Shown in pieces: positions 53,425 through 63,182 of a stretch of 64,000 nucleotides of DNA (the first letter of the stretch is position 1; every line of letters begins with the position of its first letter). The position numbers and the translations under genes are program-made. Below the pieces are notes generated by a model. It did no database searches. It was not told where the DNA came from and was given only the letters and a program-made list of their open reading frames with translations. This DNA comes from Heterocephalus glaber (lineage: Eukaryota; Chordata; Mammalia; Rodentia; Bathyergidae): assembly GCF_000247695.1 (NCBI RefSeq), contig NW_004624843.1:5672604-5736603 (forward strand). The letters are read 5' to 3'.

Positions 53425-55010
53425 TAACCCTTTGGCCATCTTCTTTATGGGGAAAAAATCTAGCTCCTAGCTCCTTGCTTACTTTTCACGTCTGAGAATG
53501 TTTTCATAAGATTTAAATGCTTCTAAAGTATAGCAGTTATTCCTTTTATGAACACAAAATCTCTTTTGTGCTTAGAAGGCCGCTGTCATTCACCTGGACA
53601 CCTGCAGTCACCAGGTGCCAGTCACCCGAGTCCCCACACAGTCAGACACACAGGAACCCTGCCTCTCACAGGCCCCACCCAGAAAGGTCCTAGGAGGGCA
53701 CCGTGAAGTCTCCACAGGGCGAAGTGACAATAATGGCACGGGCTGTTGGAAGTGCTGCATGAGGTGCTGGCCCCCTCGGGCTGGTGACCAGGGCATGGCA
53801 CCATCCGGGGTGTGAGTGTGATGGGAGCCAAGGGGTCACGATGGCCAAAAGGAGATAAGTTGCTGCGCCACGGGTTGGGGACCCACAGCCTCGAATTCCC
53901 CAGCCCCTCCTTGTGTGTGCTCAGTTCCTAGCAGGGCAGGCGCTGCGTGGCTACTCATCCACAGCTGACTCTGGGCCTTGTGGGGAGGGCTTGAGGTGAG
54001 GGATTCCCCTGTGCCTGCTGGAGGATCTCCCTCATCCTGTGGCCCAGGCAGGAGTCAGGGGGAGGAGCAGAGATGTCCCCTCTCCCTCCTGCCCACCCAA
54101 AGGAAAGCCAGGTGGGTAGGGGAGCCCTGGACTTATCCAGGTGGGTCTGCTTCCTGGAGCTGGGAGAGGAGGGAACTGGGGACCGAGGACCCTGAAGGGA
54201 ATGGAAAGGGCCCACCTTTCTTGTCTCCAGCCCAGCAAATGCAACCCTGTCATAGGGACTTCAGATTGCTTTTTCATCTGCTTGGTTAAGCTTCCCTCAC
54301 CAAATCCATGATGTCCCCTTTTGTGTGAGCCCAGCAGTACTGTTCATAAAGACCCTCCCAAGGCTGCCAGGGTGAGGGGACTCATGTCTCAGCTGCCTGC
54401 CTCCTATGCTTGCTCCTGGATGCCCCACTTCCACCAGGCGACAGGTGGCTGTTCAGGTGTCCCCTTCACAAGGGATGTGTGTGAGGTGAATGAATAAGTC
54501 AGTACACCATCACTTCTGTACATTAATGGCTACATTTTTTTCTTTGGTTCTCTGTGAGAAAAGATTTCCCCACTCCCGCAAAAGAAAATCTTTTTTTGTT
54601 GATTTGTTTCCAGAAGAAAATCTTAATGGCAGGACTGGTGCTGCTTTTCCAACCTGAAAGACCAATTGGAGATTTCCAGGGCTGTCCTCCTATCTGACAA
54701 AACACAAAGGAAGCCTCTGGTGGCTGAGACACCTGGCGGTTTCGTTCCCACCCATGTGCTCCTTTGGCTTGGTGCTGTTTATCCAAGACCCGAATAGCCA
54801 GTGCCTTGCACCAGTTGGCACAGTGCCACGTCATGCCGTTATTGTGCATCTTCACGACCACTGCTGGGCGGGGTGTGGCTCAGTGGATGTCCACCTTGCT
54901 GTCAGCACTCAGGGTCCGGAGGACCTGAGCTTCTCACGATTGGTGTTCTAGACTTAATCAGCTTAGCTTATCAAGTTGGTTTTTACATGGAGGATGAACT
55001 GCTTTAGAGT
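53425..55010. other. Intron 4, nothing recognised
   Basis: 1.6 kb of unique sequence with no interspersed repeat and no exon. Confidence 0.4.
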
Positions 55011-55013
55011 CTT

Positions 55014-55099
55014 CTTTTTTTTTTGGTACCGGGGATCGAACTTGGGTCCTTGAGCTTGAGCAGCAGGCGGCAAAACCACTGAGCTAAATCCCCTGCCCT
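55014..55099 (-). mobile_element. ID-type SINE
   Basis: GGTACCGGGGATCGAACTTG, GAGCTAAATCCCCTGCCC. TAGAGTCTTCTT and TAGATTCTTCTT flank it. Confidence 0.92.
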
Positions 55100-55365
55100 A
55101 GATTCTTCTTAATCATGTGACAATCCGTGCAGTCACTTGTTCAAGTTGGTTAGATCTCATTGGTTAGGTCACAGTTCATAGGTTAATTATTACAAGGCTT
55201 CTGAGCAAAATTCGCCTTCTCCATTAGAGTCTGTATTTTCACATCAAGCTTTCTCTGCAACAAACATTTTAACAAATGTCAGTTGCTATAGCCAGGACTC
55301 ATGGTCTCAAGGTAATAGTCATGAGAACTGTTCAGACATCGTTACTAATACTTGTTAGTTTATGC

Positions 55366-55602
55366 AGTGCTGGGGACTAAACGCATGCCCTTCCACGTGG
55401 TAAGCAATGTTCTATCATAAGCTGCACCTCAGCCCTTGATACATATTTTATTTTAGAGACAGGGTCTTGCTCTATAGTCCAAGCTGGCCTTGAACTCACT
55501 ATGTAGCTCAGGCTGGCCTCAAATTTAGGCTTGTGGTGAGTGATCCTCCTGTTTCAGCCTCCTGAGTGCTGGGATTACAGGTGTGTGCCACCATGCCCAG
55601 TG
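55366..55602 (-). mobile_element. B1-dID dimeric SINE
   Basis: ID half (GTGCTGGGGACTAAACGCAT, AAGCTGCACCTCAGCCCT), then a full B1 (GAGACAGGGTCTTGCTCTAT to CACCATGCCCAGTG). Confidence 0.82.
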
Positions 55603-55919
55603 ATAACTATTTTAATAATGTACAATGATATTTGTGCTTTTTAGGAAACTGACAGAAACTGGATTTTTATCATGTCCAGACCCAGAATAAATGCAGGTCA
55701 CAGTTGGATATTAGGGTAACTGGTGTGTACACATTTGCTAACTCTTCCCTTCCATCTCCACGGTCATGGCTAATCCCACTCTTTCCCATCTGCAGAGAAA
55801 CAGGCTTTCATTCTTCACCCTGCATAAAGACCCTTGCAGTCTCTATTTCAGTGTGATTATGTATCAAAGCCGGAACACAGATCTCTAAGGTTTGTCGTAA
55901 CTTATCCCCCAGGTAGTTA

Positions 55920-56060
55920 ACATACATGAGCCTCAGTTTCCTCATTTGTGAACTAGCAGTAACTATCACAATATCTTCTTTCTAAAATCGACTTGTGGAT
56001 TAAAGAAGAAAATAAGCATTAAGTGTCTGGTATGTTACACTCTGGGATATTTGCTATCAT
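55920..56060 (+). mobile_element. MIR SINE fragment
   Basis: GAGCCTCAGTTTCCTCATTT followed by GTGGATTAAAGAAGAAAATAAG and TGTCTGGTATGTTACAC. Confidence 0.65.
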
Positions 56061-56103
56061 GGGAACAAGACTCAAAAGTGACCCAGAATAAAATATGCCA
56101 GGA

Positions 56104-56302
56104 AACTGGACATGGTGACACATGCCTGTAATTCCAGCACTCTAGGAGGCTGAGACAGGAGGATCACAAGTTCAAGCCCAGCCTGGGCAATTTAGCAAGA
56201 CTCTATCTCAAAATTTAAAAAGGACTGAGAACATAGCTCATTATGAAGGCCTTGGACTCAATCCCTGGTACCACAAAAGTAAATAAATAAATAAACAAAC
56301 AA
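56104..56302 (+). mobile_element. B1-dID dimeric SINE
   Basis: B1 (ACTGGACATGGTGACACATG to GACTCTATCTC), AAAATTTAAAAA linker, ID half (GGACTGAGAACATAGCTCAT, GACTCAATCCCTGGTACC), AAATAAATAAATAAAC tail. Confidence 0.88.
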
Positions 56303-56304
56303 AG

Positions 56305-56845
56305 TCTTGGGAGATGCAGTGTAGCAGTCTGATTCAGTGACAGTCCCCAGCAGGGGACCAAAGGCTCTGCCTTTGGCTGCAGATCCTGCCTATCTTCCCA
56401 TTTACTTTGCAGATCTGAGGGGCTGGGCCAGATGGGGGTGAGCCACTGGATGGCACCTGGCCTGTTGGGCACCTGGGCGGCCACTACCCCCTGCTAGTCA
56501 CACAAACTTCCCCATAGAGCTGGGGTGACCCCAAACTCCTCAGTGCAGTCCCCAGGATACATTTCACAGCCTTCTCCTCTCCCTTTTAAATAATAACCAT
56601 CTCCCTAGCCCCAGCAGCAGCACCCAAAGGTGCTTGTCCTGAGAGAGGCCCCCGCTCCTGCGGACCCCTTTGTAGCCCAAAGTGATTCTGTCCCTGCCAT
56701 GAGACCAAGGGACCTTCCTGCGGCTGAGCAGGTGCCCTCTTGAAAGACGGCATCACAGGATCTTCCAGCTGTCCTTGTGCTTGTGTGACCGCTGGTGGCC
56801 CAAGGGGATAGATGAAGTAGGCTTTTATTCCTGTTCTCTTTGCAG
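56305..56845. other. INPP5D: Intron 4, 3' end
   Basis: Unique sequence leading to the CTGTTCTCTTTGCAG acceptor. Confidence 0.45.
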
Positions 56846-56986
56846 GCTTCCAGAGGAGCACCTGAAAGCCATCCAGGAGTACTTGAGCTCCCAGCTGGCC
56901 CTGGACTCTGACTTCGTGAAGACGGGCTCCAGCAGCCTCCCTCACCTGAAGAAGCTAACCTCACAGCTCTGCAAGGAGCTCCATGG
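56846..56986 (+). CDS. INPP5D: INPP5D coding exon 5
   Basis: A 141-base exon between TCTTTGCAG and GTAACG, encoding residues 174-220 and two bases of codon 221 (LPEEHLKAIQEYLSSQLA through TSQLCKELH). The residues are helix-rich and match the SHIP1 segment that precedes the PH-like and phosphatase domains. In mouse and human, the intron that follows houses the promoter of the SH2-less isoform s-SHIP, so this is the last exon used only by full-length SHIP1. Confidence 0.96.
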
Positions 56987-57035
56987 GTAACGGGGCCAGG
57001 AGGGCAAGGACAAAGGGGAAGAGGGCATGGCCATT

Positions 57036-57222
57036 AGCCGAGGGTGTAGTGGCGCACAACTGTAATCCCCAGGAGGCTAAGGCAGGAGGACCAAGAATTT
57101 GAGGGCAGCCTGGGCAACTTAGCAATTTAGCCAGACCCTGCCTTAAAATAAAACATAAAAGGGGGCTGGGGATGTGGCTCAGTGAGAAGGCCCTGGGTTC
57201 AATCCCCAGTACTGCAAAAAAA
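57036..57222 (+). mobile_element. B1-dID dimeric SINE
   Basis: B1 (GAGGGTGTAGTGGCGCACAA to GACCCTGCCTT), AAAATAAAACATAAAAGG linker, ID half (GGGGCTGGGGATGTGGCTCA, GGGTTCAATCCCCAGTACTG). Confidence 0.88.
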
Positions 57223-57311
57223 ACAGAGAGAGAGAGGAAGAGAGAGGAAGAGAGAGAGCAGTCATCAGAGTGAAGCTCTGTGCGTGCGTGTGTGTGTGTG
57301 TGTGTGTGTGT
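57223..57311. repeat. (GA)n and (GT)n simple repeats
   Basis: CAGAGAGAGAGAGGAAGAGA, then after 20 bases GTGCGTGCGTGTGTGTGTGT. The GA part continues the SINE tail. Confidence 0.85.
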
Positions 57312-57378
57312 TGGGAATGGAACCCATGACCTGGCGCATGCTAGGCACAAACTCTATGCTAAACTCCACCCCCCTACC
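57312..57378 (-). mobile_element. ID-type SINE remnant
   Basis: GGGAATGGAACCCATGACCT, GCATGCTAGGCACAAACTC, CTAAACTCCACCCCC. Confidence 0.5.
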
Positions 57379-57599
57379 TGTTTTGTTTGGAAACTAAAGT
57401 TAATCCCAGTTGCTCAGGGAAGGGAGGAGAGGCGGAAGCACAGTGTGGCCCTTTCCTATCAGCCCAGGACCTGGCCCTTTAGACTTTTGCTGCTGCTCTG
57501 CTTTTCGGCAGAAGCCACATGCATCAAGCCCATAAGAGCACCTAGAGGAAACAGTCTACTTTCTACATGGGTGGGGTTGGCCCAAGGCTTCCAGAGACA

Positions 57600-58400
57600 G
57601 CAGTTTTTTCAAGTAAGCTAATTCACCAAAACTTCAGTTTTCCAATCTGAATTCATTGAACAGCCAGTCGCAAAAATTCTCACTTTTTTCCCCAAGAGTC
57701 TTTTGAGTTTACATTTTTTTCATTGCATTAACCTTAAAATGAACTTCAGGGTTAAATACAGTTTGTTAGAAGTGCAAAAGTAAGGCTGATACATTAAATG
57801 CCTAAAGCATGCAGGGAAAAATAACATTCCAAAGCCTCTGAAAGAAATCACAAAGAGCCAGAACAAACCCATCGCAGATGAAAGGTCAGCATTTTGGCTG
57901 GAAAAACAGCATTTCCTATGGCAAGGATCTTCAGCCTGTGCAGTTTTGCATGGTTTTGATTTCTCTGGTGTGGGGATAGTGCTTAGCTTCGTTAATATGC
58001 AGAAAAGAATCTTTCACCATCAGTAATCAAATTCAGCTTTCCTCTCGAAAGCTCTTAAAAGCACAGTCAGTACATTTGATAAATTTGACAAGTAATTTCT
58101 GTGACAAATTGAGCAGTCATCAAATTGGCCAGACGGGCTTAATTTGAATGAATTGGCTTTCAACTAAGGGCACTTTATAGCCAGTTGGACCCAGAACCAT
58201 CATTTTTATGGGTTTCCTTGGTAGAATTTGTTCTGTTTGATGCTAATGATCATTTATCACCAGGGGAAGAACACATACAAATGATACTTTCCTTTGAAAA
58301 AAAGACAACACATCATTTCATGATGACTGATTACAGCAAGCTTCTTATTTCTAATTTAATGACATCCTGGTGTTCATGGTGCCCTCGCTGAGGCCGAGAC
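57600..58400. promoter_or_regulatory. Repeat-free AT-rich block in intron 5, candidate enhancer
   Basis: About 800 bases without any recognisable SINE, L1 or simple repeat, in a gene where most intron sequence carries them. It is AT-rich with many homeodomain/POU-like cores (GTTAATATGCAG, CTTAATTTGAATGAATTGG, TTTTGCATGG). No coding potential or splice-bounded exon is visible. Function as a conserved enhancer for full-length SHIP1 or s-SHIP is inferred only from composition and location. Confidence 0.4.
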
Positions 58401-58647
58401 ATGCTGTAAGTCTTTCTGCTACACTTCTGCCAGACACTTCCACACATTGGCAGCTTTTCTCAGATACCTTGTTGTTACCTGGCATCTGGGTCACCTCATC
58501 GCTATGGTGACCATATCCCCCCCCCAACTTGCCTACTTTCCTGGTCCACTCTGTCGGAGTGAAAAGCTCCCTCAGCTTCTCGCTGTTCCCTGTTTCTATT
58601 TACTGAACAGCTAACTTCAACAGTGTTCGAACTGCTTTGATTAGGAC

Positions 58648-58738
58648 AGGTGTGTTCATTCATTTATTCGCTCATGTTTAATAAACATGTAATGGGGGCC
58701 TCGCCTGAGCCCTGTTGTGGGTGTTGTGATACAGCCAA
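58648..58738 (-). mobile_element. L2/MIR-like fragment
   Basis: TCATTCATTTATTCGCTCAT, CCTCGCCTGAGCCCTGTTGT and GTGTTGTGATACAGC follow the L2 3' end layout. Confidence 0.45.
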
Positions 58739-58746
58739 ATTAGTGA

Positions 58747-58860
58747 ATTCCCAGTACTCAAGAGACTGAGGCAGGAGGATCACTATGAGTTAGTTGGAGG
58801 TGAGTTCAAGTGAGCCAGCCTGGGCTGCATAGTGAAACCCTATCTAAAAAACAAAAAACC
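58747..58860 (+). mobile_element. B1 SINE, 5'-truncated
   Basis: CCCAGTACTCAAGAGACTGA, GGCAGGAGGATCACTATGAG and AGTGAAACCCTATCTAAAAA. Confidence 0.82.
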
Positions 58861-58861
58861 G

Positions 58862-58946
58862 GGCCAGGGATTTAGCTCAGTGGTGCCACTGCCTGCCTTG
58901 TAAGCGCAAGGTCCCGAGTTCAATCCCCAGTACTATAAATAAAATA
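58862..58946 (+). mobile_element. ID-type SINE
   Basis: GGCCAGGGATTTAGCTCAGT, GAGTTCAATCCCCAGTACT, AAATAAAATAAA tail. It abuts the B1 tail. Confidence 0.9.
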
Positions 58947-58961
58947 AAGGATAAAGGAAGT

Positions 58962-59090
58962 GGGATGTAGTGGTGCTTGCCTGTAATCTCAGCACTCTGG
59001 GAGGCTGAGGCAGGAGGATCACAAATTCATTGCTTGGGCAACTCAGCAACTTTAAAGAGATGTTGTCAAAACAAAACAACAACAACGGAC
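58962..59090 (+). mobile_element. B1 SINE
   Basis: GATGTAGTGGTGCTTGCCTG, CTCTGGGAGGCTGAGGCAGG and an AAAACAAAACAACAACAAC tail. Confidence 0.85.
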
Positions 59091-59469
59091 AAAATCAGAA
59101 ATACAGGGGAAAACAGCATTCTTCATAGAAAACCCTAAAGATTCAATTTGTGTGCCTTTGTGTTCTTTGCATGACAAGTCAAAAAGGGAGAGCAATGGAG
59201 GGAGTCCTATTTGCTCTTAAAACATGTCCTGAAGTAGTGCTTTAGAAAATGTTGTGGCCTGGAATTCCTTTATGAAATGATAACTCAAACAGAGTCGGAC
59301 TGTCCGCAGAGGGACCAGGCAGCTCTGGGAAAGGAAGTGGGACCTAGGACCTTGCAGCCCCACCACTTGCCTCTCCCAGCAACAGGGCCCACAGCCTCCC
59401 CAGCCTCACCTCCCTCCAGCCGGGGTCCCTGAAGGAGTCCCAAGGAGGGCCCTCCCTCCCTCCTTCCCT

Positions 59470-59544
59470 CCCAGTGCTGGGATCTAACCCAGGGCCTGGT
59501 GCTTGCTGGCCAGCACTGTACCACAGAGCTGTACCCCAGCCCTG
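59470..59544 (-). mobile_element. ID-type SINE, diverged
   Basis: CCAGTGCTGGGATCTAACCC, ACAGAGCTGTACCCCAGCCC. Confidence 0.7.
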
Positions 59545-59762
59545 AGATACCTTTCCGGAGCCCATAAGGGTAGCAGCATCCTTGAAACTACAGGTTACAA
59601 ATACTCAAGGGTGGCATGGCCTAGGACAGGTGGGCTTGCTTGTAGCTGAATGAACGAAGCAGAGCTCATAAAATGGACTAACCCAAGAGAACTCTGGGAA
59701 AGGGCTTATTACGGGATACAGAGGAAAATAAACTCAGCTCTATACATATTACAAAATATCTA

Positions 59763-59898
59763 AGCCAGGTGTGGGGGCACAGGCCTGTAATGCCATTGTG
59801 CAGGAAGGAGCCTGAGGCAGGAGGGTCACTGCAAGCTCAAGGACAGCCTGGGCTACACAGCGAGACCCTGTCTCAACAACAACAACAACAACAAAGCA
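59763..59898 (+). mobile_element. B1 SINE with (CAA)n tail
   Basis: AGCCAGGTGTGGGGGCACAG, AGCCTGGGCTACACAGCGAG and CAACAACAACAACAACAAC. Confidence 0.87.
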
Positions 59899-59919
59899 AT
59901 AACAACCAAAGAAAAATCT

Positions 59920-60365
59920 AAATGGGTTAAGAAATTAAACATATGCAACAACACACAAAACACCCATATATACATATATAACCCAATCTTAAAAAGTTAG
60001 AAAGAATCTCAAGTGAGAAAATAATTGTTTCTTAGATATACTGGTGACAAATTTCTAACTATAGTTAACAAAAACAAATTACCAAGGGGAAGATGAAAAC
60101 TAAGAGAATAAAAATCATAAATCACTTCATAATAAAATTCATCTCATCTGGGATAAAAATAACACTATAATGCAGGGGAAAAAAGTAAAGCGCCCAGGTT
60201 AAATAAAAAGCAAAGAAAAATGTAAAATGTGTAGCAACATACAAAAATGCTAACAAAATTCCCAACTGAAAATTGGCAAAGGTGATGAACAGTTTATACA
60301 AAGAGAAATACAGTAAAAGTCAATTAGAAATCAAAAGGCATCAGAGATTAAAGATATCTAAATCC
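59920..60365 (+). mobile_element. Ancient L1M fragment, sense
   Basis: AACTGAAAATTGGCAAAGGT, GATGAACAGTTTATACAAAG, then AGAAATCAAAAGGCATCAG. The earlier part is AT-rich and less certain. Confidence 0.5.
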
Positions 60366-60370
60366 GCGTG

Positions 60371-60401
<31 letters not shown>

Positions 60402-60418
60402 CTGTGTGTGTGTGTGTA
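60366..60418. repeat. (GT)n microsatellite
   Basis: About 22 GT units with one CT interruption, followed by an ID-like scrap (GTGCTGGGGACCAATCCAGG). Confidence 0.92.
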
Positions 60419-60737
60419 GAGGGTGCTGGGGACCAATCCAGGGCTTCCACATGTTATAGTCATCAATATTTTTCTCTCAGTTTTATTAGTGTGTGTTCGT
60501 GATACTTGGTAATATATTCAGGGTGGGGAAGTAGATTCTTTTTACTTCCTCTTTCCCTCCCCTCCTTCCTGGCTCCCCTATCCCCACCACCCCATCCTTT
60601 CAAAGAAAAACTCTTTGGTTTCTTATATAGTCATTAATATTGAAGAGCAGTATTATGCACATTTAAAAAGTGAAAATAGAAAAACAGAGATGCAGGCAAG
60701 ATACAGCAACAGCAGGTCTGAAAAGAGCAGGTGGCCA

Positions 60738-60866
60738 GCCAGGCGTGGCAGCACACCCCTGCAATCCCAGCACCCTCGAGGCTGAGGCAGGAGGATTGCC
60801 TTGAGTTTGAAGCCAACCTGGCCTGGTTAGTGAGTTCAAGGCCAGGCTGAACTACATAGCAAGTGG
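60738..60866 (+). mobile_element. B1 SINE
   Basis: AGCCAGGCGTGGCAGCACAC, GGCTGAGGCAGGAGGATTGC, both blocks. Tail lost. Confidence 0.87.
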
Positions 60867-60969
60867 CCTGGTGGTCGGTGGTTGGCACTATGGCTCAAGG
60901 GTTTATCTTTGGTTTTCCTATCATTGAGAATAAGGAAGGAAGGAAGAGCTACAGGAACCGAGCTGTGAG

Positions 60970-61090
60970 GAGCCTTTATTTATAATAGCAAACATCTCAA
61001 TGTAACCCAGGATCTAACAGTCAATTCTGGCCCGCCTGCTCCACACACAGTTGAAACTATTAGAATGCTAAACATGCACAAACCCAACTA
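60970..61090 (+). mobile_element. Ancient L1M fragment, sense
   Basis: TTTATTTATAATAGCAAACA, ATTAGAATGCTAAACATGC and AGGTTTTGATGAAATAATAAG resemble late ORF2 of old L1. Confidence 0.4.
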
Positions 61091-61254
61091 GGTTTTGATG
61101 AAATAATAAGGGTGAAATAGAACTCAAAACTGTCTATCCTGCTGAAGACGAGGTGAGAACAATAGAGATGAGAAGGGAAAAAAGACTCCATAAAGCCCTG
61201 GTGTCCTCGAGGAGGGGAAATCCCGGAAATCCCGGTGGCCTCCCCTAGGCCTCT

Positions 61255-61696
61255 AGGCTGGCGGGGGATTTGCATAGGAATCCGCCCCCGCCCCGCACTC
61301 GGAAGCCCTGCCATCTAAAATGCAGATTCCAGTCCCAATCAGGTTATTTGCATTTCTAACCAGGGCTGTGTGTGATTCCTATAAACATGAAAGGCCTGGA
61401 GCCATGGACTCCTAAATGATTTCTAGAGTTTTGTGACTCTAGATTTGCATTTTCTGCCCTCTCTAGTGCCTGAGCTGTAGCCCAAGTAAACGCGGCCCCA
61501 CGCGTCGGGGCCCGGCTGGCTGCGGACGGGAAGGGTGGCAGGGTCCCGGGTGGGCCGGGGCTGGGGCCCCTTGATCTTTGCCCGGGCTTGTCCCCCGAGT
61601 GACCTCCACTCCACCCCAGCCTGCTCCGGGCCTCGGTTCTCGGTTCTCGGTTCTCGTCCGTCCACTAACCCTTGCTCTCTCCTCGTCCTGGCCCAG
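61255..61696 (+). promoter_or_regulatory. INPP5D: Candidate internal (s-SHIP) promoter before exon 6
   Basis: The 3' end of intron 5 turns GC- and CpG-rich (about 61480-61570, for example ACGCGGCCCCACGCGTCGG) within an otherwise AT-rich, repeat-filled intron. It contains three perfect ATTTGCAT octamers on the plus strand at 61268-61275, 61346-61353 and 61443-61450. A GC-box run (CCGCCCCCGCCCCGC) lies at 61282-61296, and a threefold TCGGTTCT-type tandem repeat at about 61635-61657. It is known that s-SHIP in embryonic and haematopoietic stem cells starts in this intron. That this exact block is the promoter is inferred from position and motifs. Confidence 0.6.
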
Positions 61697-61784
61697 GGAG
61701 GTCGTGCGCACGCTCCCGTCCTTGGAGTCCCTGCAGAGATTGTTTGACCAGCAGCTCTCCCCGGGCCTCCGCCCGCGCGCTCAG
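61697..61784 (+). CDS. INPP5D: INPP5D coding exon 6
   Basis: An 88-base exon between GGCCCAG and GTAAGG. It completes Gly221 and encodes residues 222-250 (EVVRTLPSLESLQRLFDQQ, then LSPGLRPRAQ). It ends in phase 0. The frame is also open upstream into the intron as far as a TGA at 61572-61574, but no ATG lies in that open stretch. An s-SHIP transcript starting just upstream would therefore need a downstream start codon beyond this window's exons. The coding sequence after position 250 is outside the window. Confidence 0.96.
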
Positions 61785-62126
61785 GTAAGGGGACTCGGGT
61801 TCCAAAGCAGCGACCCCTAAACCAAGGAGGGAAGGCTTAGTGGTGTCCCCGGGCTCAAAAGGAAGAAGGGGGCCCTGACCACCCCATGTCTGGGGAGCAA
61901 CTCCGGGCGCTGAGTGGGGGTGGGAACCCCAGCGTCCTGCCCTCTCCCCAAAGGCATCTCCACCACCACCTCCACCGGGTTTTGGGGTGGGGAGAAAGGT
62001 TCCACGTTATACAGCCATCAGCCAGACTGCTTATTTACTGCGGGACAGTGATGGAAGCAAGGCCTGTTGCTACTGATTTTTCTAATCAGCAACTGAAAGG
62101 AAAGAAAAATAAGAGGTACCCAAGGT

Positions 62127-62229
62127 TTTTTTTTATTCTTTTCTTTTTCTTTTTGCGGTACCAAGGATCGAACTCAGGACCTTGCACTTTCGAGGCAGGT
62201 GCTGTGCCACTGAGCTAAATCCCCAGCCC
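62127..62229 (-). mobile_element. ID-type SINE (cluster member 1)
   Basis: T-rich tail, GCGGTACCAAGGATCGAACT, GAGCTAAATCCCCAGCCCG. Confidence 0.92.
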
Positions 62230-62230
62230 G

Positions 62231-62321
62231 GTTTTTTTTTTTTTTTGGTACCAGGGATCGAACTCGGGTCCTTGTGCTTGCACAGCAGACAGCGAAACCA
62301 CTGAGGTAAATCCCCGGCCCC
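62231..62321 (-). mobile_element. ID-type SINE (cluster member 2)
   Basis: T16, GGTACCAGGGATCGAACTCG, GGTAAATCCCCGGCCCC. Inserted at the poly-T junction. Confidence 0.92.
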
Positions 62322-62416
62322 TTTTCTTTTTTTTTTTTTTTTTTGAGACAAGTTCTCACTAATGTCCAGGTTGGCCTCCAACCTGGATTGCAGGTGTGTG
62401 CCACCTGCCTAGCCTA
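62322..62416 (-). mobile_element. B1 SINE, internally deleted (cluster member 3)
   Basis: T18, GAGACAAGTTCTCACTAATG, GATTGCAGGTGTGTGCCACC. The GCCTCAGCCTC region is missing. Confidence 0.78.
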
Positions 62417-62421
62417 AATCT

Positions 62422-62477
62422 TTTTTTTGCATATTGGGGATTGTACCCGGGGTCTTTGCCCTGACTCACATCCCCAG
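62422..62477 (-). mobile_element. ID half remnant (cluster member 4)
   Basis: CATATTGGGGATTGTACCCG, CTGACTCACATCCCCAG. Confidence 0.6.
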
Positions 62478-62495
62478 CTCTTTTTATGTTTTTGA

Positions 62496-62584
62496 TTCTT
62501 TTTTTTTTTTTGGTACTGGGGATCGAACTCGGGTCCTTGCGCTTGCGCAGCAGTCGGTGAAACCACTGAGCTAAATCCCCAGCC
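62496..62584 (-). mobile_element. ID-type SINE with 18-bp perfect target duplication (cluster member 5)
   Basis: GGTACTGGGGATCGAACTCG, GAGCTAAATCCCCAGCC. CTCTTTTTATGTTTTTGA occurs at 62478-62495 and 62585-62602 without a mismatch, so this copy is recent. Confidence 0.95.
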
Positions 62585-62604
62585 CTCTTTTTATGTTTTT
62601 GAAT

Positions 62605-62708
62605 ATTTATTTATTTTGGTTTTCTGAGATAGAGTCTTGCTATAGATAGTTTAGGCTGGCCTTGAACTCCTGGTGACCCTCCTGCCTCAGCTTCCCAAGT
62701 GCTGGGAT
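62605..62708 (-). mobile_element. B1 SINE (cluster member 6)
   Basis: GAGATAGAGTCTTGCTATAG, GGCTGGCCTTGAACTCCTGG, CTTCCCAAGTGCTGGGATG. The head is cut at TGGGATGTGTA. Confidence 0.85.
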
Positions 62709-62891
62709 GTGTACAATGCCTGCTTCTAAATTATTAGTAGTTCCTCTTTCCCCTCTGAGGACCAAGATGAAGATGTCCCTCCCTGCTCATGACCAGGCAG
62801 GGGCCAAAGTTGTGTTGCCCACTAAGCATAGATATGTGTTTTTAGAAAACACATATGTGAGTAAAGTTAAAACAAAACAAAAAACACCAAG

Positions 62892-63010
62892 CTAGCAGGC
62901 ACAGTGGCACATGCTTGTAATCTTAGCGCTCTGATGGCTGAGGCAAGAGGATCACCATGAGTTCAAGGCCAGGCTGAACTACATAGTGAAACCTTGTTCC
63001 AAAAAAACCT
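62892..63010 (+). mobile_element. B1 SINE
   Basis: GGCACAGTGGCACATGCTTG, GAGTTCAAGGCCAGGCTGAA and TGTTCCAAAAAAACC. Lacks one block. Confidence 0.85.
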
Positions 63011-63182
63011 GGAAAATAAAAATAATTAAAACAAGCAAAACCAGTACCATGACAGGAAATATTTGGGATAGAGGATTAATATGTTTTTTAAAAAAACAAC
63101 AACCCATTAATGTGCTCTTTAAAAATAAGTTAGCACAACCCAAGTTTTTAAGTGGGAAAAGGCTATAAAAAAACAACAACTG

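Noticed and set aside
61535..61747. Separate 70-codon frame across the exon 6 acceptor
   Set aside because: It is in a different frame from INPP5D exon 6 and has no family resemblance.
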